Source of the DNA: Flavobacterium agricola
Lineage (GTDB): Bacteria > Bacteroidota > Bacteroidia > Flavobacteriales > Flavobacteriaceae
DNA length: 64,000 nucleotides
Direction of reading: 5' to 3'
NCBI RefSeq assembly: GCF_025919725.1
Contig: NZ_CP081495.1
Coordinates: 682,001-746,000 of the forward strand
Position numbers and translations under genes: made by a program. The notes under the pieces were generated by a model. The model saw nothing but the letters and a program-made list of their open reading frames with translations. It was not told where the DNA came from and ran no database searches. This document shows, in pieces, positions 26,414 through 35,827 of the stretch (position 1 is the first letter of the stretch; the number at the start of each line of letters is the position of its first letter).

Positions 26414-27181
26414 ATGGAAGCAACAAACAGGACAAAATTCATTGCTTTTTCAAGCCAAAAAGGAGGCGTTGGAAAAAGCACATTTACAACCGTTACGGCA
26501 AGCATACTCCATTACCAAATGGGTTATAACGTAGCCGTTTTTGACTGCGATTATCCACAGCACAGCATCTGTCAGATGAGGGAACGGGATTTGAAAGTGG
26601 TCATGCAAAACGAGGTGCTGAAAAAACTGGCACACCGCCAATTTTCCACCATCAACAAGAAAGCCTATCCGGTATTGCAAAGCAAGGCTGACAATGCCCT
26701 AACGGATGCGGAAGCATTCGTAAAGTCCTCGGCTGTTCCCGTGGATATGGTTTTCTTCGATTTGACGGGTACGGTGAACACTTCGGGCTTACTGAATACT
26801 CTGGCAGGAATGCACCACATCTTTTCGCCCATCACCGCAGACCGTGTGGTCATGGAAAGCACATTGAGCTTTACCGATGTGCTGACCAACGTCCTTATGA
26901 AACATGGGCAGACCTCCATCGAAACCATAAGGCTGTTTTGGAACATGGTCGATGGCAGGGAAAAATCGCACCTGTACGAAATCTACGGCAACGTCATTAA
27001 GGAGGTCGGACTGCAAGCAATGGAAACACGTATTTCCGATAGCAAACGCTTCCGCAAAGAAAGCGAGACAACCGCAAAGAACGTCTTCCGTTCAACGTTA
27101 TTGCCTCCCGATAAAAGATTGTTGAAAGCCTCCCGCTTGGATTTGTTCATCAGTGAATTTTTACGAACCATCAAACTGTAA
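26414..27181 (+). CDS. traA: TraA, ParA-like ATPase
   Basis: 255 residues with the deviant Walker A K-G-G-V-G-K-S (16-22), Walker A' F-D-C-D-Y-P-Q-H-S and Walker B-like M-V-F-F-D-L-T-G-T. This is the ParA/MinD family member that heads Bacteroidota tra operons. It may assist element positioning or transfer regulation. traB starts 5 bp after it. The operon runs from here to traN, broken by the antisense SIR2-Ago gene. Confidence 0.92.
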   Translation: MEATNRTKFIAFSSQKGGVGKSTFTTVTASILHYQMGYNVAVFDCDYPQHSICQMRERDLKVVMQNEVLKKLAHRQFSTINKKAYPVLQSKADNALTDAEAFVKSSAVPVDMVFFDLTGTVNTSGLLNTLAGMHHIFSPITADRVVMESTLSFTDVLTNVLMKHGQTSIETIRLFWNMVDGREKSHLYEIYGNVIKEVGLQAMETRISDSKRFRKESETTAKNVFRSTLLPPDKRLLKASRLDLFISEFLRTIKL

Positions 27182-27186
27182 CTGCT

Positions 27187-27609
27187 ATGGAAAACGAAAA
27201 CAAGAAAAAACCGAATGCTCCGATTGACGAGGCATATCTCATGTCCATTATGGCAGGCGAAACAAAGAAGCCCCAACAGGCGGTAGCTCCCCAAGAGCCG
27301 AACGCAGAGCCGACAAAGGAAACCACTACGGAAAAGCCCGTAACCAAAGAGCGTACCCGACAAAAAAGGGCTTCCGGTACGGGCTATGGTGAGCGTTTTC
27401 TCAACAGCCATACCATGACACGCCGTGGCGACAAGAGCATCTACATCCGGCAGGAATACCACGAACGGCTTTCCCGTATCGTGCAGGTTATCGGGGAAGA
27501 TAAGATACCCCTTTATGCCTATTTGGACAATATTCTCGAACATCATTTTGAGCAATTCGAGAAAGCCATCACCGATGATTTCAACGATAAGTTTAAACCC
27601 ATTTTTTAA
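27187..27609 (+). CDS. traB: TraB, DUF3408-type conjugation protein
   Basis: 140 residues. The N-terminal half is disordered and rich in Pro/Glu/Lys. The C-terminal half (about residues 75-140) carries I-Y-I-R-Q-E-Y-H-E-R-L-S-R-I and I-P-L-Y-A-Y-L-D-N-I-L-E-H-H, the DUF3408 pattern, probably a small DNA-binding fold. Position after traA supports the name. Molecular role not known. Confidence 0.82.
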   Translation: MENENKKKPNAPIDEAYLMSIMAGETKKPQQAVAPQEPNAEPTKETTTEKPVTKERTRQKRASGTGYGERFLNSHTMTRRGDKSIYIRQEYHERLSRIVQVIGEDKIPLYAYLDNILEHHFEQFEKAITDDFNDKFKPIF

Positions 27610-27620
27610 AGTATTCGATT

Positions 27621-27896
27621 ATGAACAAGACACAGCAAAACCAACAGAAAAAAGTACTGCGCATAGCCCGATACAAGTCGGCTTTTCTAAGACCGACCGG
27701 AGTTGTCGCACGGTGTGGAAAGTCGGTATATATCTGCCCCGATTTCCACAAGAAATTATCCCGTATCGTCTGTATTCTCGGAGAAGGAGATATTACGCTT
27801 ACCGATTACCTGCACAGTGTACTGAAATACCACTTTGAGGATTTCGGCGAGGAAATAAATACAATCCATGCCCGAAACCAAAAGCCAATATTATAG
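27621..27896 (+). CDS. traC: TraC, short DUF3408-type paralogue of TraB
   Basis: 91 residues that repeat the TraB C-terminal domain: V-Y-I-C-P-D-F-H-K-K-L-S-R-I-V and I-T-L-T-D-Y-L-H-S-V-L-K-Y-H. It lacks the long disordered N-terminus. It looks like a tandem duplicate of the traB domain. Gene order supports the traC name; function unknown. Confidence 0.78.
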   Translation: MNKTQQNQQKKVLRIARYKSAFLRPTGVVARCGKSVYICPDFHKKLSRIVCILGEGDITLTDYLHSVLKYHFEDFGEEINTIHARNQKPIL

Positions 27897-27898
27897 CT

Positions 27899-28537
27899 AT
27901 GGAAACATTGATTGTAATATGCCTTATCATCGTCATCATCCTTTTGCTGAAAGATAAGGTGGTCATCCATAAGACTATCCGCAGGGAAATAAAGCCGGAA
28001 AAGAAAAGTCCCGACCTGCCGGATATTATGGGGCTTCCAAAACCTGTGGAACGCCACACCTTGCCACTGGATGCCACAAAGAGACAATCGGGCGAACGTG
28101 ACGGGATAGCTGATAATTTTGGTACAGAAACCTACGGGATAGGTTTTGGATTGGAAAATCCGCAGATTGAGGGAGAGCCGGATGAAGTTTTCGGGAGTAT
28201 GTCCGATTTTGAAAATCAGGAAGACGAATGGGATGAGTACGGGTTTGAGGACAGCGACAATGAGTTTGCCACAGGGGTTACCTTTGATGAACTGACAACC
28301 GTGGGGGCATGGTTGGAGCAAGATACACTTGAACCTGCCCAGCAACAGAAAGCGGTGGATATAGTTCAGCGATTACAGGGAACGGAATTGTTAAGTCTGC
28401 TCGAAAACTCAATGGATGGGGCTTCACGGAAGATTGCAGAATTGTTGGACAAGAGCCTCTCCGCCGGAACGGATTTCAGTTCTCCCGATTTGCGGAAAAG
28501 TGATTTAGAGGATTTCGACATTGGGGAGTTTGTGTGA
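27899..28537 (+). CDS. traD: TraD-like conjugation protein
   Basis: 212 residues starting with one membrane segment (L-I-V-I-C-L-I-I-V-I-I-L-L-L) and then a very acidic, low-complexity cytoplasmic part. The C-terminal region has T-F-D-E-L-T-T-V and a helix-rich segment. Order after traC fits TraD of Bacteroidota elements, whose function is poorly known. It is followed 36 bp later by the end of the antisense SIR2-Ago gene rather than by traE. Confidence 0.75.
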   Translation: METLIVICLIIVIILLLKDKVVIHKTIRREIKPEKKSPDLPDIMGLPKPVERHTLPLDATKRQSGERDGIADNFGTETYGIGFGLENPQIEGEPDEVFGSMSDFENQEDEWDEYGFEDSDNEFATGVTFDELTTVGAWLEQDTLEPAQQQKAVDIVQRLQGTELLSLLENSMDGASRKIAELLDKSLSAGTDFSSPDLRKSDLEDFDIGEFV

Positions 28538-28572
28538 ACAAACTCCCTTATTATTTGGTCTTGATTACGAAG

Positions 28573-31500
28573 TTATATAAAAAGTCTATAATCATACGAT
28601 TTTCCCTCAAATCTTGAAAGCAGTTTACCAATTCGAGCAATCTGATTTGATGAATCAATTGTCGCAGGAAGTTTAGAATATAAATCAAGAGAGTTCCAAT
28701 TCATCTTAGTTAATCCTAATATTTCTCTCGCAATAATATCTATATTCGATTCACCATAATGCTTAATTATTTTTATCGGTGCAGGGATACTCCGACCCCC
28801 TAAATAAAATTTATAGTTAGGTTGTCGTACAGAAGGTACTATACCATGTGTCCATAACAGAGCTGTATGTTTATTTGTCACAATGCAAGTACCTCTTGAG
28901 ATTGGGAATTTGTCAATTTGTAAATTATTCTGATACACACTCATTGCTAAGAACCGTGCATCTGCTTCGTAATTTATTTCTATAAGGTCAATCTTTTTTA
29001 TTCCAGCTTTATTAAGACTTCCTTTTATACCGTTAATTTCATCCTCCGTAAACTTGGTTCTTTTGTGTATCACCACTCTTTCAGGTATTTTGTCCATCGA
29101 CTGATAAAATAGTTCATGGATTGATACCCCAAATTGAAAAGCTTCCTTAAAAGACAGATAAGGGTTATTTTGATTATCTAAAAAATAATTATCAATTTTT
29201 GAAAGCCTATATTTTAACCCTTGACCATTAGAATCGTAAATATGACTACAACCGATAACAATTTCAGATTTATCTCCCCTATGTGAAATACTATACCCAA
29301 TTCCTGCATAAGCTGTGTTTTTCTCTTGACCATATAACAGCCAAGGTGTTCTAAGTGATTTAACGTAAAAGGATAGTGAAAGCCACCAATAAATTTGACA
29401 CTTCAATTTATCATCTAATGTCTCCTCTCTTATTAATTGGGTAGTAACGCCTTTGGAAGCAGAAAATGCCTTGACGTAATCATGTAAGTCAAAAGTTTCA
29501 CCTTGATTAGTGTAATTCTCAAATGGTTGCCATTCATTGGGAATAAATATCACGACAGGTCCCACACTTTGAGTATTCGCTAATTGTTCTATTCTCGATG
29601 TTATCAATCTTGCTAATTTCAAAGCATTTGTATGATTTTCCTCCACACTATCCGCTTTAAAATTAATATCTACCCATTTTTCGCTATTATCAGCATTCGG
29701 TATATTTATAGGTAAATTGTATGTAGATAAAAAACCAGGATATTCGATTAAGTAGTCAGAATTGTTGTTTTCTGGCGCATGCTTTGAATTTAATTCTGAA
29801 AGGAAATCAAATAGTTTGTCAGCATAATTTCTACCGCATATGACGGTGAGATTTACCTCCGTCGAATAGACTAATCCATTTAAATTGACATCAAAAGGCC
29901 TATTATTGACTAAACCTCTCATCGGGTGATAATCTTTGAATTCGATATCTGATGCAACATTTCGGAACATCAACTGTGGTTCTAAAAACTGAACACCTCT
30001 AAATTGGGTTTGCCTTTTGTTATAATTATTCGGATTATATGTCCGAAAATTTGGGTCTAAAACATTAATTTCACCAAATGCAGTATTGGAAGATATTTGA
30101 AACTCAAATCCAGTTCCCGACTTTTCGGGATATTCGAATTTTAAATTCCTTTCTGGAAATATAATTCCATTCCAAAAATTCAATAATTCATCATATTTAT
30201 TGTTGTATAATTTTTCTAATTGCCCTTTACTTATCGATTGTTTATGCTGTTTTGAAATCTCGTTATTAGAAGTAAGATGAACGGCAGGAACGAAAGATAA
30301 ATATGCAAATTTGCTGTTTTTATCGAAGTAAAACGAAAGAAACAATGCCTTGTGTATGTTAATCTCATCGTATTTACCAACGATAGATTTTAACCAAATT
30401 TTATCCTTGAAATTCGTATCTATTTCATACTTGTTGATAATATATTTCAAGACTGCTTTTAACATTAAAGACTGAAAGGCAGAAACATTTTCTACATCAT
30501 ATTTTGAAATAGGCTCTCTTTTTATTTCCGATTTTAGGTGTGCTTTGAAAACTTTATCTATGTCTGTTAACGTTCCGACAGCATAGACCTTACCTTTAAA
30601 AGGTACTGCACATATACTTGTTTCCTTTGTTATTTCCTTTAAAAAACTCCACGGTCTTTCATCTTTATAATCTATCTCAAACTGAAAAACTTCTTTTGGA
30701 AATGTAACAGCATGAAGGTTGCTTTTTATGTATTTATCGGTTTTCTTAATATTTAGGCTAAACTCTGTTTTAAAATATTCTTCATCTTTTGAGGACTCCA
30801 AAGCTTTTTGGATTTGTTGCTCAATTTCAGAATTTCCCTCAAATGCCGATTTTGATAAATGTATTAAGGTCTTATCGAAACCATCAGTTGATATGTAATA
30901 TGCTTCTCGTCCCGACTTCCTGATTTTTGAAATCAAATCAGATACTTCTTTATTTATTTGGTCACCAAATCCACACCAATATAATCTACCAGAGCCTTTT
31001 TTGGAGAACGCCATAAAAATTGCGTCCATAAGAGACTTATCTCTGCCACTATAGCCTAACACTATTAGGTTTTTATCAATGTGATAATTAGAAAAATGCT
31101 CTATAAAAGTATCATTTTGATTATCTAACTCCTTTTCCGTATTCTTCAGAGTAGAGAATTTGTAATCACCATGTAAGGCGATAGTTAGCAACTCTTTACT
31201 ACTTTGATTTCTATAAATTCTATCAGCGTTATCTAATGTTACCTCTATTGGTGTCAGTTTATTCTGATGTGCTGAACGAACAATTAACCCATCAAAATTT
31301 GTCGTCCAAACGGATTTGACAATGTTATGTTCAGCTAACGTGCAAAGTAATTTATATCCGATATAGGGTTCTTTATTTTCAATGAGACTGAAAAAATATT
31401 TCCGTCTATCATCGGCAATAGGATAAGCTTTTTCGGCATAAAAAGAATATTCATTAGGAGAATCTATAGGAGGATATTCTCCTTGATTATCTAACCAGTT

Positions 31501-31731
31501 TTGAATGCTCTTTCGGACAGATTCATTTTTGTAGTTTTTATAAAACTCTGCGGAATTTATATTTTTCGAAAGATAGATATCCTTCTTCCATTCCCAAATA
31601 CAATCGTATGCAGATTGAATTCCAGAACTAATTGAAGCTCCTGCACCTAATAAAAATGAATGTGGAACATCCACATTTCTTTTAAATGACCTTAAAAAGG
31701 CATCATATTCAAGTTGTATATTTTCCGTCAT
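28573..31731 (-). CDS. Single-chain SIR2-APAZ-MID-PIWI protein (short prokaryotic Argonaute fusion)
   Basis: 1052 residues. N-terminal SIR2 domain: G-A-G-A-S (29-33), T-T-N-F-D (143-147), L-H-G (186-188) and G-Y-S-G-R-D (226-231), all NAD-binding/catalytic elements kept. About 340-590 is an APAZ-like region. From H-P-M-R-G-L (602-607) comes MID (to about 790; V-V-I-F-I-P-N-E-W near 726, H-D-Y-V-K near 750), then PIWI from about 805 (A-Y-A-G-I-G-Y-S, I-P-E-R-V-V-I-H-K). The first catalytic Asp of PIWI is Gly812 here, so slicing is probably lost. Known short pAgo/SIR2-APAZ systems deplete NAD after guide-directed recognition of invading DNA. The gene is AT-rich and antisense between traD and traE. 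Confidence 0.88.
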   Translation of the reverse strand: MTENIQLEYDAFLRSFKRNVDVPHSFLLGAGASISSGIQSAYDCIWEWKKDIYLSKNINSAEFYKNYKNESVRKSIQNWLDNQGEYPPIDSPNEYSFYAEKAYPIADDRRKYFFSLIENKEPYIGYKLLCTLAEHNIVKSVWTTNFDGLIVRSAHQNKLTPIEVTLDNADRIYRNQSSKELLTIALHGDYKFSTLKNTEKELDNQNDTFIEHFSNYHIDKNLIVLGYSGRDKSLMDAIFMAFSKKGSGRLYWCGFGDQINKEVSDLISKIRKSGREAYYISTDGFDKTLIHLSKSAFEGNSEIEQQIQKALESSKDEEYFKTEFSLNIKKTDKYIKSNLHAVTFPKEVFQFEIDYKDERPWSFLKEITKETSICAVPFKGKVYAVGTLTDIDKVFKAHLKSEIKREPISKYDVENVSAFQSLMLKAVLKYIINKYEIDTNFKDKIWLKSIVGKYDEINIHKALFLSFYFDKNSKFAYLSFVPAVHLTSNNEISKQHKQSISKGQLEKLYNNKYDELLNFWNGIIFPERNLKFEYPEKSGTGFEFQISSNTAFGEINVLDPNFRTYNPNNYNKRQTQFRGVQFLEPQLMFRNVASDIEFKDYHPMRGLVNNRPFDVNLNGLVYSTEVNLTVICGRNYADKLFDFLSELNSKHAPENNNSDYLIEYPGFLSTYNLPINIPNADNSEKWVDINFKADSVEENHTNALKLARLITSRIEQLANTQSVGPVVIFIPNEWQPFENYTNQGETFDLHDYVKAFSASKGVTTQLIREETLDDKLKCQIYWWLSLSFYVKSLRTPWLLYGQEKNTAYAGIGYSISHRGDKSEIVIGCSHIYDSNGQGLKYRLSKIDNYFLDNQNNPYLSFKEAFQFGVSIHELFYQSMDKIPERVVIHKRTKFTEDEINGIKGSLNKAGIKKIDLIEINYEADARFLAMSVYQNNLQIDKFPISRGTCIVTNKHTALLWTHGIVPSVRQPNYKFYLGGRSIPAPIKIIKHYGESNIDIIAREILGLTKMNWNSLDLYSKLPATIDSSNQIARIGKLLSRFEGKSYDYRLFI

Positions 31732-31972
31732 AAAGTAATAATTCCAAGTTATTCAGGAACATAAAAGTCCTATAATTTCTACCATGAAAAATGAGCGATT
31801 AACAATAAGTAATGTTCAAATCAGTTTTGAAACACTTAAAAGTTTTGCTTGATTCAATTATTTGCTAAAATACTAATTTTTGAGTGTCTAATCGCCACTC
31901 ACTGCCAACTAATTCCGCTGAATTCCACTTTCCCGTACCGCTTCGATTTCCATAAGACTTTTGTTGCAAAAG

Positions 31973-31989
31973 CCCACACGGGGTGGGCA
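31973..31989 (+). promoter_or_regulatory. Hairpin in the traE leader
   Basis: GCCCAC (31973-31978), 5-nt loop, GTGGGC (31984-31989), 28 bp before traE. It could affect traE mRNA stability or translation. The rest of 31732-32017 shows no gene. Confidence 0.35.
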
Positions 31990-32017
31990 GGCAATAACAA
32001 TTTAATTCAGTTTAATC

Positions 32018-32323
32018 ATGGAAAAACAAAGCAAAAAAGTGTTGCTGACAGGCGTCGCGTTCCTGTCGGCATTTGGTGTGTTCGCACAGGGCAACGGCTC
32101 GGCAGGTATCACCGAAGCCACGCAGATGGTAACGAGTTACTTCGACCCTGCAACCCAATTAATCTATGCAATTGGTGCAGTGGTTGGGCTAATCGGAGGC
32201 GTAAAGGTGTACAACAAATTTAGTAGTGGTGACCCCGATACAAGCAAGACTGCGGCGTCGTGGTTTGGGGCTTGTATCTTCCTTATAGTCGCAGCGACCA
32301 TTCTCCGTTCATTCTTCCTTTAA
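32018..32323 (+). CDS. traE: TraE, DUF4134 (VirB2-like) membrane protein
   Basis: 101 residues: signal peptide (K-K-V-L-L-T-G-V-A-F-L-S-A-F-G-V-F-A-Q) and two hydrophobic helices (Q-L-I-Y-A-I-G-A-V-V-G-L and G-A-C-I-F-L-I-V-A-A), the layout of VirB2-like pilin subunits. DUF4134 is always found before TraF/TraG in these elements. Probably a pilus or channel component. Confidence 0.9.
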   Translation: MEKQSKKVLLTGVAFLSAFGVFAQGNGSAGITEATQMVTSYFDPATQLIYAIGAVVGLIGGVKVYNKFSSGDPDTSKTAASWFGACIFLIVAATILRSFFL

Positions 32324-32334
32324 TCTGGCGTATT

Positions 32335-32667
32335 ATGAGCAACTACAATATCAATAAAGGTATCGGTAGGACGGTTGAGTTCAAAGGGCTGAAAGCACAG
32401 TACCTGTTCATCTTCGCCGGAGGTCTGCTCGGTGTGCTTATCCTCGTCATGATAATGTACATGGCAGGTGTAAACTCATACATCTGTCTGTTTGTCGGGG
32501 CAGGCGGAGCATCGCTTATCGTTTGGCAGACATTCGCATTGAACGGCAAATATGGCGAATACGGATTGATGAAAGTCGGGGCAAAGAAAAGGCATCCGAA
32601 ATATATCATCTGTCGCAGATCCGTACATCGCTATCTGAAATGCACCCCTAAATCCAATGCCCTATGA
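32335..32667 (+). CDS. traF: TraF, DUF4133 (VirB3-like) membrane protein
   Basis: About 110 residues from ATG 32335, with two adjacent membrane helices (Y-L-F-I-F-A-G-G-L-L-G-V and I-C-L-F-V-G-A-G-G-A-S-L-I-V-W). The start is conserved as M-S-N-Y-N-I-N-K-G-I-G-R. It overlaps the traG start by 4 bp. It corresponds to VirB3 in type IV secretion, a partner of the VirB4 ATPase. Confidence 0.88.
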   Translation: MSNYNINKGIGRTVEFKGLKAQYLFIFAGGLLGVLILVMIMYMAGVNSYICLFVGAGGASLIVWQTFALNGKYGEYGLMKVGAKKRHPKYIICRRSVHRYLKCTPKSNAL

Positions 32668-35172
32668 GAAATACAGGAAAAGCCACAACTCTCGAAAGCA
32701 AGTTTCCATTACTGGCGGTGGAACACAACTGCATCATTTCAAAGGATGCGGACATCACGGCTTGCTTTCGAGTACACCTGCCGGAACTGTTCACCGTAGC
32801 ATCGGCAGAGTACGATGCCATACATTCAGCATGGCACAAGGCTATCAAGACCTTGCCGGATTACGCCATTGTCCACAAACAGGATTGGTACATCAAGGAA
32901 AGTTATGCGCCGGATATTGCACAGGAAGACCAAAGTTTTCTTGCGAAATCCTATCAGCAACATTTTAACGAACGTCCTTTTTTAAACCATTACTGCTACC
33001 TCTTTTTGACCAAGACGACCAAAGAGCGGATGCGGATGCAGAGCAACTTTAGTTCGCTTTGCAGAGGTGTCCTTATCCCGAAAGAAATTAGAGATAAAGA
33101 AACCATACGCCGCTTCATGGAGACGGTTGCACAGTTTGAGCGGATTATCAATGACAGCGGTTTTGTGAAACTGGAACGCTTGTCCGAGGGTGACATCATT
33201 GGCACAGACGGTACACAGGGGCTGCTCGAACAATACCTTACCCTGTCGAGGAGAAACCGGAACGCCCATGCAGGATATAGCTTTGGGCAGTGAGGATGTG
33301 CGTATCGGCAACAAAAGGCTGTGCATGCACACCTTGTCCGATACGGACGATTTACCCAACATGGTATCGGCAAATACGAGGTATGAAAAGCTGTCCACGG
33401 ACAGGAGCGATTGCCTGTTGTCCTTTGCCGCTCCGGTTGGCTTGCTCCTTAGTTGCAACCACATCTACAACCAATATTTGTTTTTGGATAACAGCGATGA
33501 GAACCTACGCAAGTTTGAAAAGTCAGCCCGTAATATGCACTCACTGGCAAGGTATAGTCGTGCCAATCAGATTAACAAAGAGTGGATTGAGAAATATCTG
33601 AATGAAGCGCATAGCTTTGGGCTTTCCTCAATCCGTGCGCACTTCAATGTGATGGCGTGGTCGGATGACCCGTACGAACTCAAACAGCTAAAGAACGATA
33701 CGGGCAGTGCGTTGGCATTGATGGAATGCAGACCGAGGCATAACACGGTAGATGTTGCAACGCTGTATTGGGCGGGCATGCCGGGCAATGCAGGTGACTT
33801 CCCGGCAGAGGAAAGTTTTTATACGTTCATCGAGCCTGCACTGTGCTTCTTCACCGAGGAAACCAATTACCAAAGTTCGCCATCACCTTTCGGTATCAAG
33901 ATGGCGGACAGGCTTACGGGAAAACCGATCCATTTGGACATTTCCGACCTGCCCATGAAAAAAGGTATTATCACGAACCGTAACAAATTTATTTTGGGGC
34001 CATCGGGTTCGGGTAAGTCTTTTTTTACCAATCACATGGTACGCCAATACTATGAGCAAGGTGCGCACGTCCTGCTGGTGGACACCGGAAACTCTTATCA
34101 AGGATTGTGTGAGTTGATTAAGGGCAAGACCAAAGGTGAGGATGGTGTTTACTTCACTTACACGGAAGACAACCCGATTGCATTCAATCCATTTTACACG
34201 GACGATGGTGTTTTCGACATCGAGAAAAGGGAAAGTATCAAGACTTTGATACTGACCTTATGGAAGCGTGATGACGAACCGCCGACCCGTTCGGAGGAAG
34301 TGGCGTTGTCCAACGCAGTGAGCGGTTATATCGACCGTATCAAGCAGAGCGATGAATATCCCTCTTTCAATGCATTTTACGAGTACGTAAAAGGCGACTA
34401 CAAAAGGGTACTGGAAGAAAAACAGGTAAGGGAAAAAGACTTTGACGTTGCAGGTTTTCTAAATGTATTAGAACCTTACTATCGTGGGGGTGAATACGAT
34501 TACCTGCTCAATTCAGATAAACAACTTGACCTACTTTCCAAACGCTTTATCGTGTTTGAAATTGATGCGATTAAAGACCACAAAATCCTCTTTCCCATAG
34601 TGACCATCATCATTATGGAGGTCTTCATCAACAAGATGCGCAGGCTCAAAGGTGTACGTAAGCTAATACTGATTGAGGAAGCGTGGAAAGCCATCGCCAA
34701 AGAGGGAATGGCGGAGTACATCAAGTACCTTTTTAAAACCGTCCGCAAATTTTTTGGTGAGGCCATCGTGGTCACGCAGGAGGTGGACGACATCATCCAG
34801 TCACCCGTGGTCAAGGAAAGTATCATCAACAATTCCGACTGTAAAATCCTCTTAGACCAACGCAAGTACATGAACAAATTCGATGACATCCAAGCGATGC
34901 TCGGACTGACGGAAAAGGAAAAATCCCAAATCCTTTCCATCAACATGAACAACGACCCGTCAAGGCTTTACAAAGAGGTGTGGATTGGGCTTGGCGGTAC
35001 GCATTCCGCCGTGTATGCCACAGAGGTTTCGCTCGAAGAATACCTCGCCTACACCACGGAGGAAACCGAAAAAATGGAGGTCATGCAACTGGCTTCCGAA
35101 CTGGAGGGCAATGTGGAACTGGCGATAAAGCGCATTGCTGGGCAAAGGCGTGAGAACACAAATAATTATTAA
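32664..35172 (+). pseudogene. traG: TraG, VirB4-like conjugation ATPase, with a frameshift
   Basis: The first 195 or so residues read from 32664 to about 33254. The rest (from T-P-M-Q-D-I-A-L-G) is in the next frame to 35172. Joining needs deletion of one base near 33254, in AGGAGAAACC, giving L-T-L-S-R-E-T-G-T-P-M-Q. The joined protein would be about 835 residues, the usual size. It keeps Walker A G-P-S-G-S-G-K-S, Walker B L-I-L-I-E-E-A-W and the Q-E-V-D-D motif of the VirB4 family. This ATPase powers pilus assembly and transfer, so a real lesion would block conjugation. A sequencing error is possible. Confidence 0.88.
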
Positions 35173-35191
35173 TCATTTAAAAATCAGAACA

Positions 35192-35824
35192 ATGAAAAAA
35201 GTAATGTTACTGGTGTGTACGACATTTATGCTTGCCGTTGCACCGTCCGCAAAGGCACAATGGGTGGTAGTTGACCCGTCAAATCTGGCATCGGGTATCA
35301 TCAACTCCGCCAATGAAATTGTGCAGACCTCTTCCACTGTATCGAATGTAGTGAAGAATTTCAACGAGGTAAAAAAAGTGTATGAACAGGGTAAGGAGTA
35401 TTACGACAAATTGAAAGCGGTAAACAACCTTGTGAAAGATGCCCGAAAAGTGCAACAAACGGTGCTACTCGTAGGCGATGTGTCCGAAATGTACGTGCAG
35501 AATTTCGGTAAAATGATGAACGACCCGAATTTCAGTCCGCAGGAACTGACGGCAATTGCCAATGGTTATTCCACGCTATTGAACGAGAGTACCGAACTAC
35601 TCAAAGAACTGAAACAGATTGTTACCTCTACCTCGCTTTCACTGAACGATAAGGAACGTATGGACATTATCGACAGGGTTTACAAAGAGGTCAAGGATTA
35701 CCATAGCCTTGTCCGCTATTTCACCAACAAGAATATCTCCGTGAGCATTTTGAGGGCTAAAAAACAGAACAACACCAAGAGGGTGCTTGAACTGTACGGC
35801 ACTGCTGAACAAAAATACTGGTAA
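35192..35824 (+). CDS. traI: TraI, DUF4141 (VirB5-like) protein
   Basis: 210 residues from ATG 35192, with a signal peptide (MKKVMLLVCTTFMLAVAPSA, then K-A-Q) and a long helical body (S-T-V-S-N-V-V-K-N-F-N-E-V-K-K-V). VirB5-like proteins are minor pilus subunits in the periplasm. It lies 20 bp after traG. An upstream TTG start would overlap traG and is less likely. Confidence 0.88.
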   Translation: MKKVMLLVCTTFMLAVAPSAKAQWVVVDPSNLASGIINSANEIVQTSSTVSNVVKNFNEVKKVYEQGKEYYDKLKAVNNLVKDARKVQQTVLLVGDVSEMYVQNFGKMMNDPNFSPQELTAIANGYSTLLNESTELLKELKQIVTSTSLSLNDKERMDIIDRVYKEVKDYHSLVRYFTNKNISVSILRAKKQNNTKRVLELYGTAEQKYW

Positions 35825-35827
35825 GCT

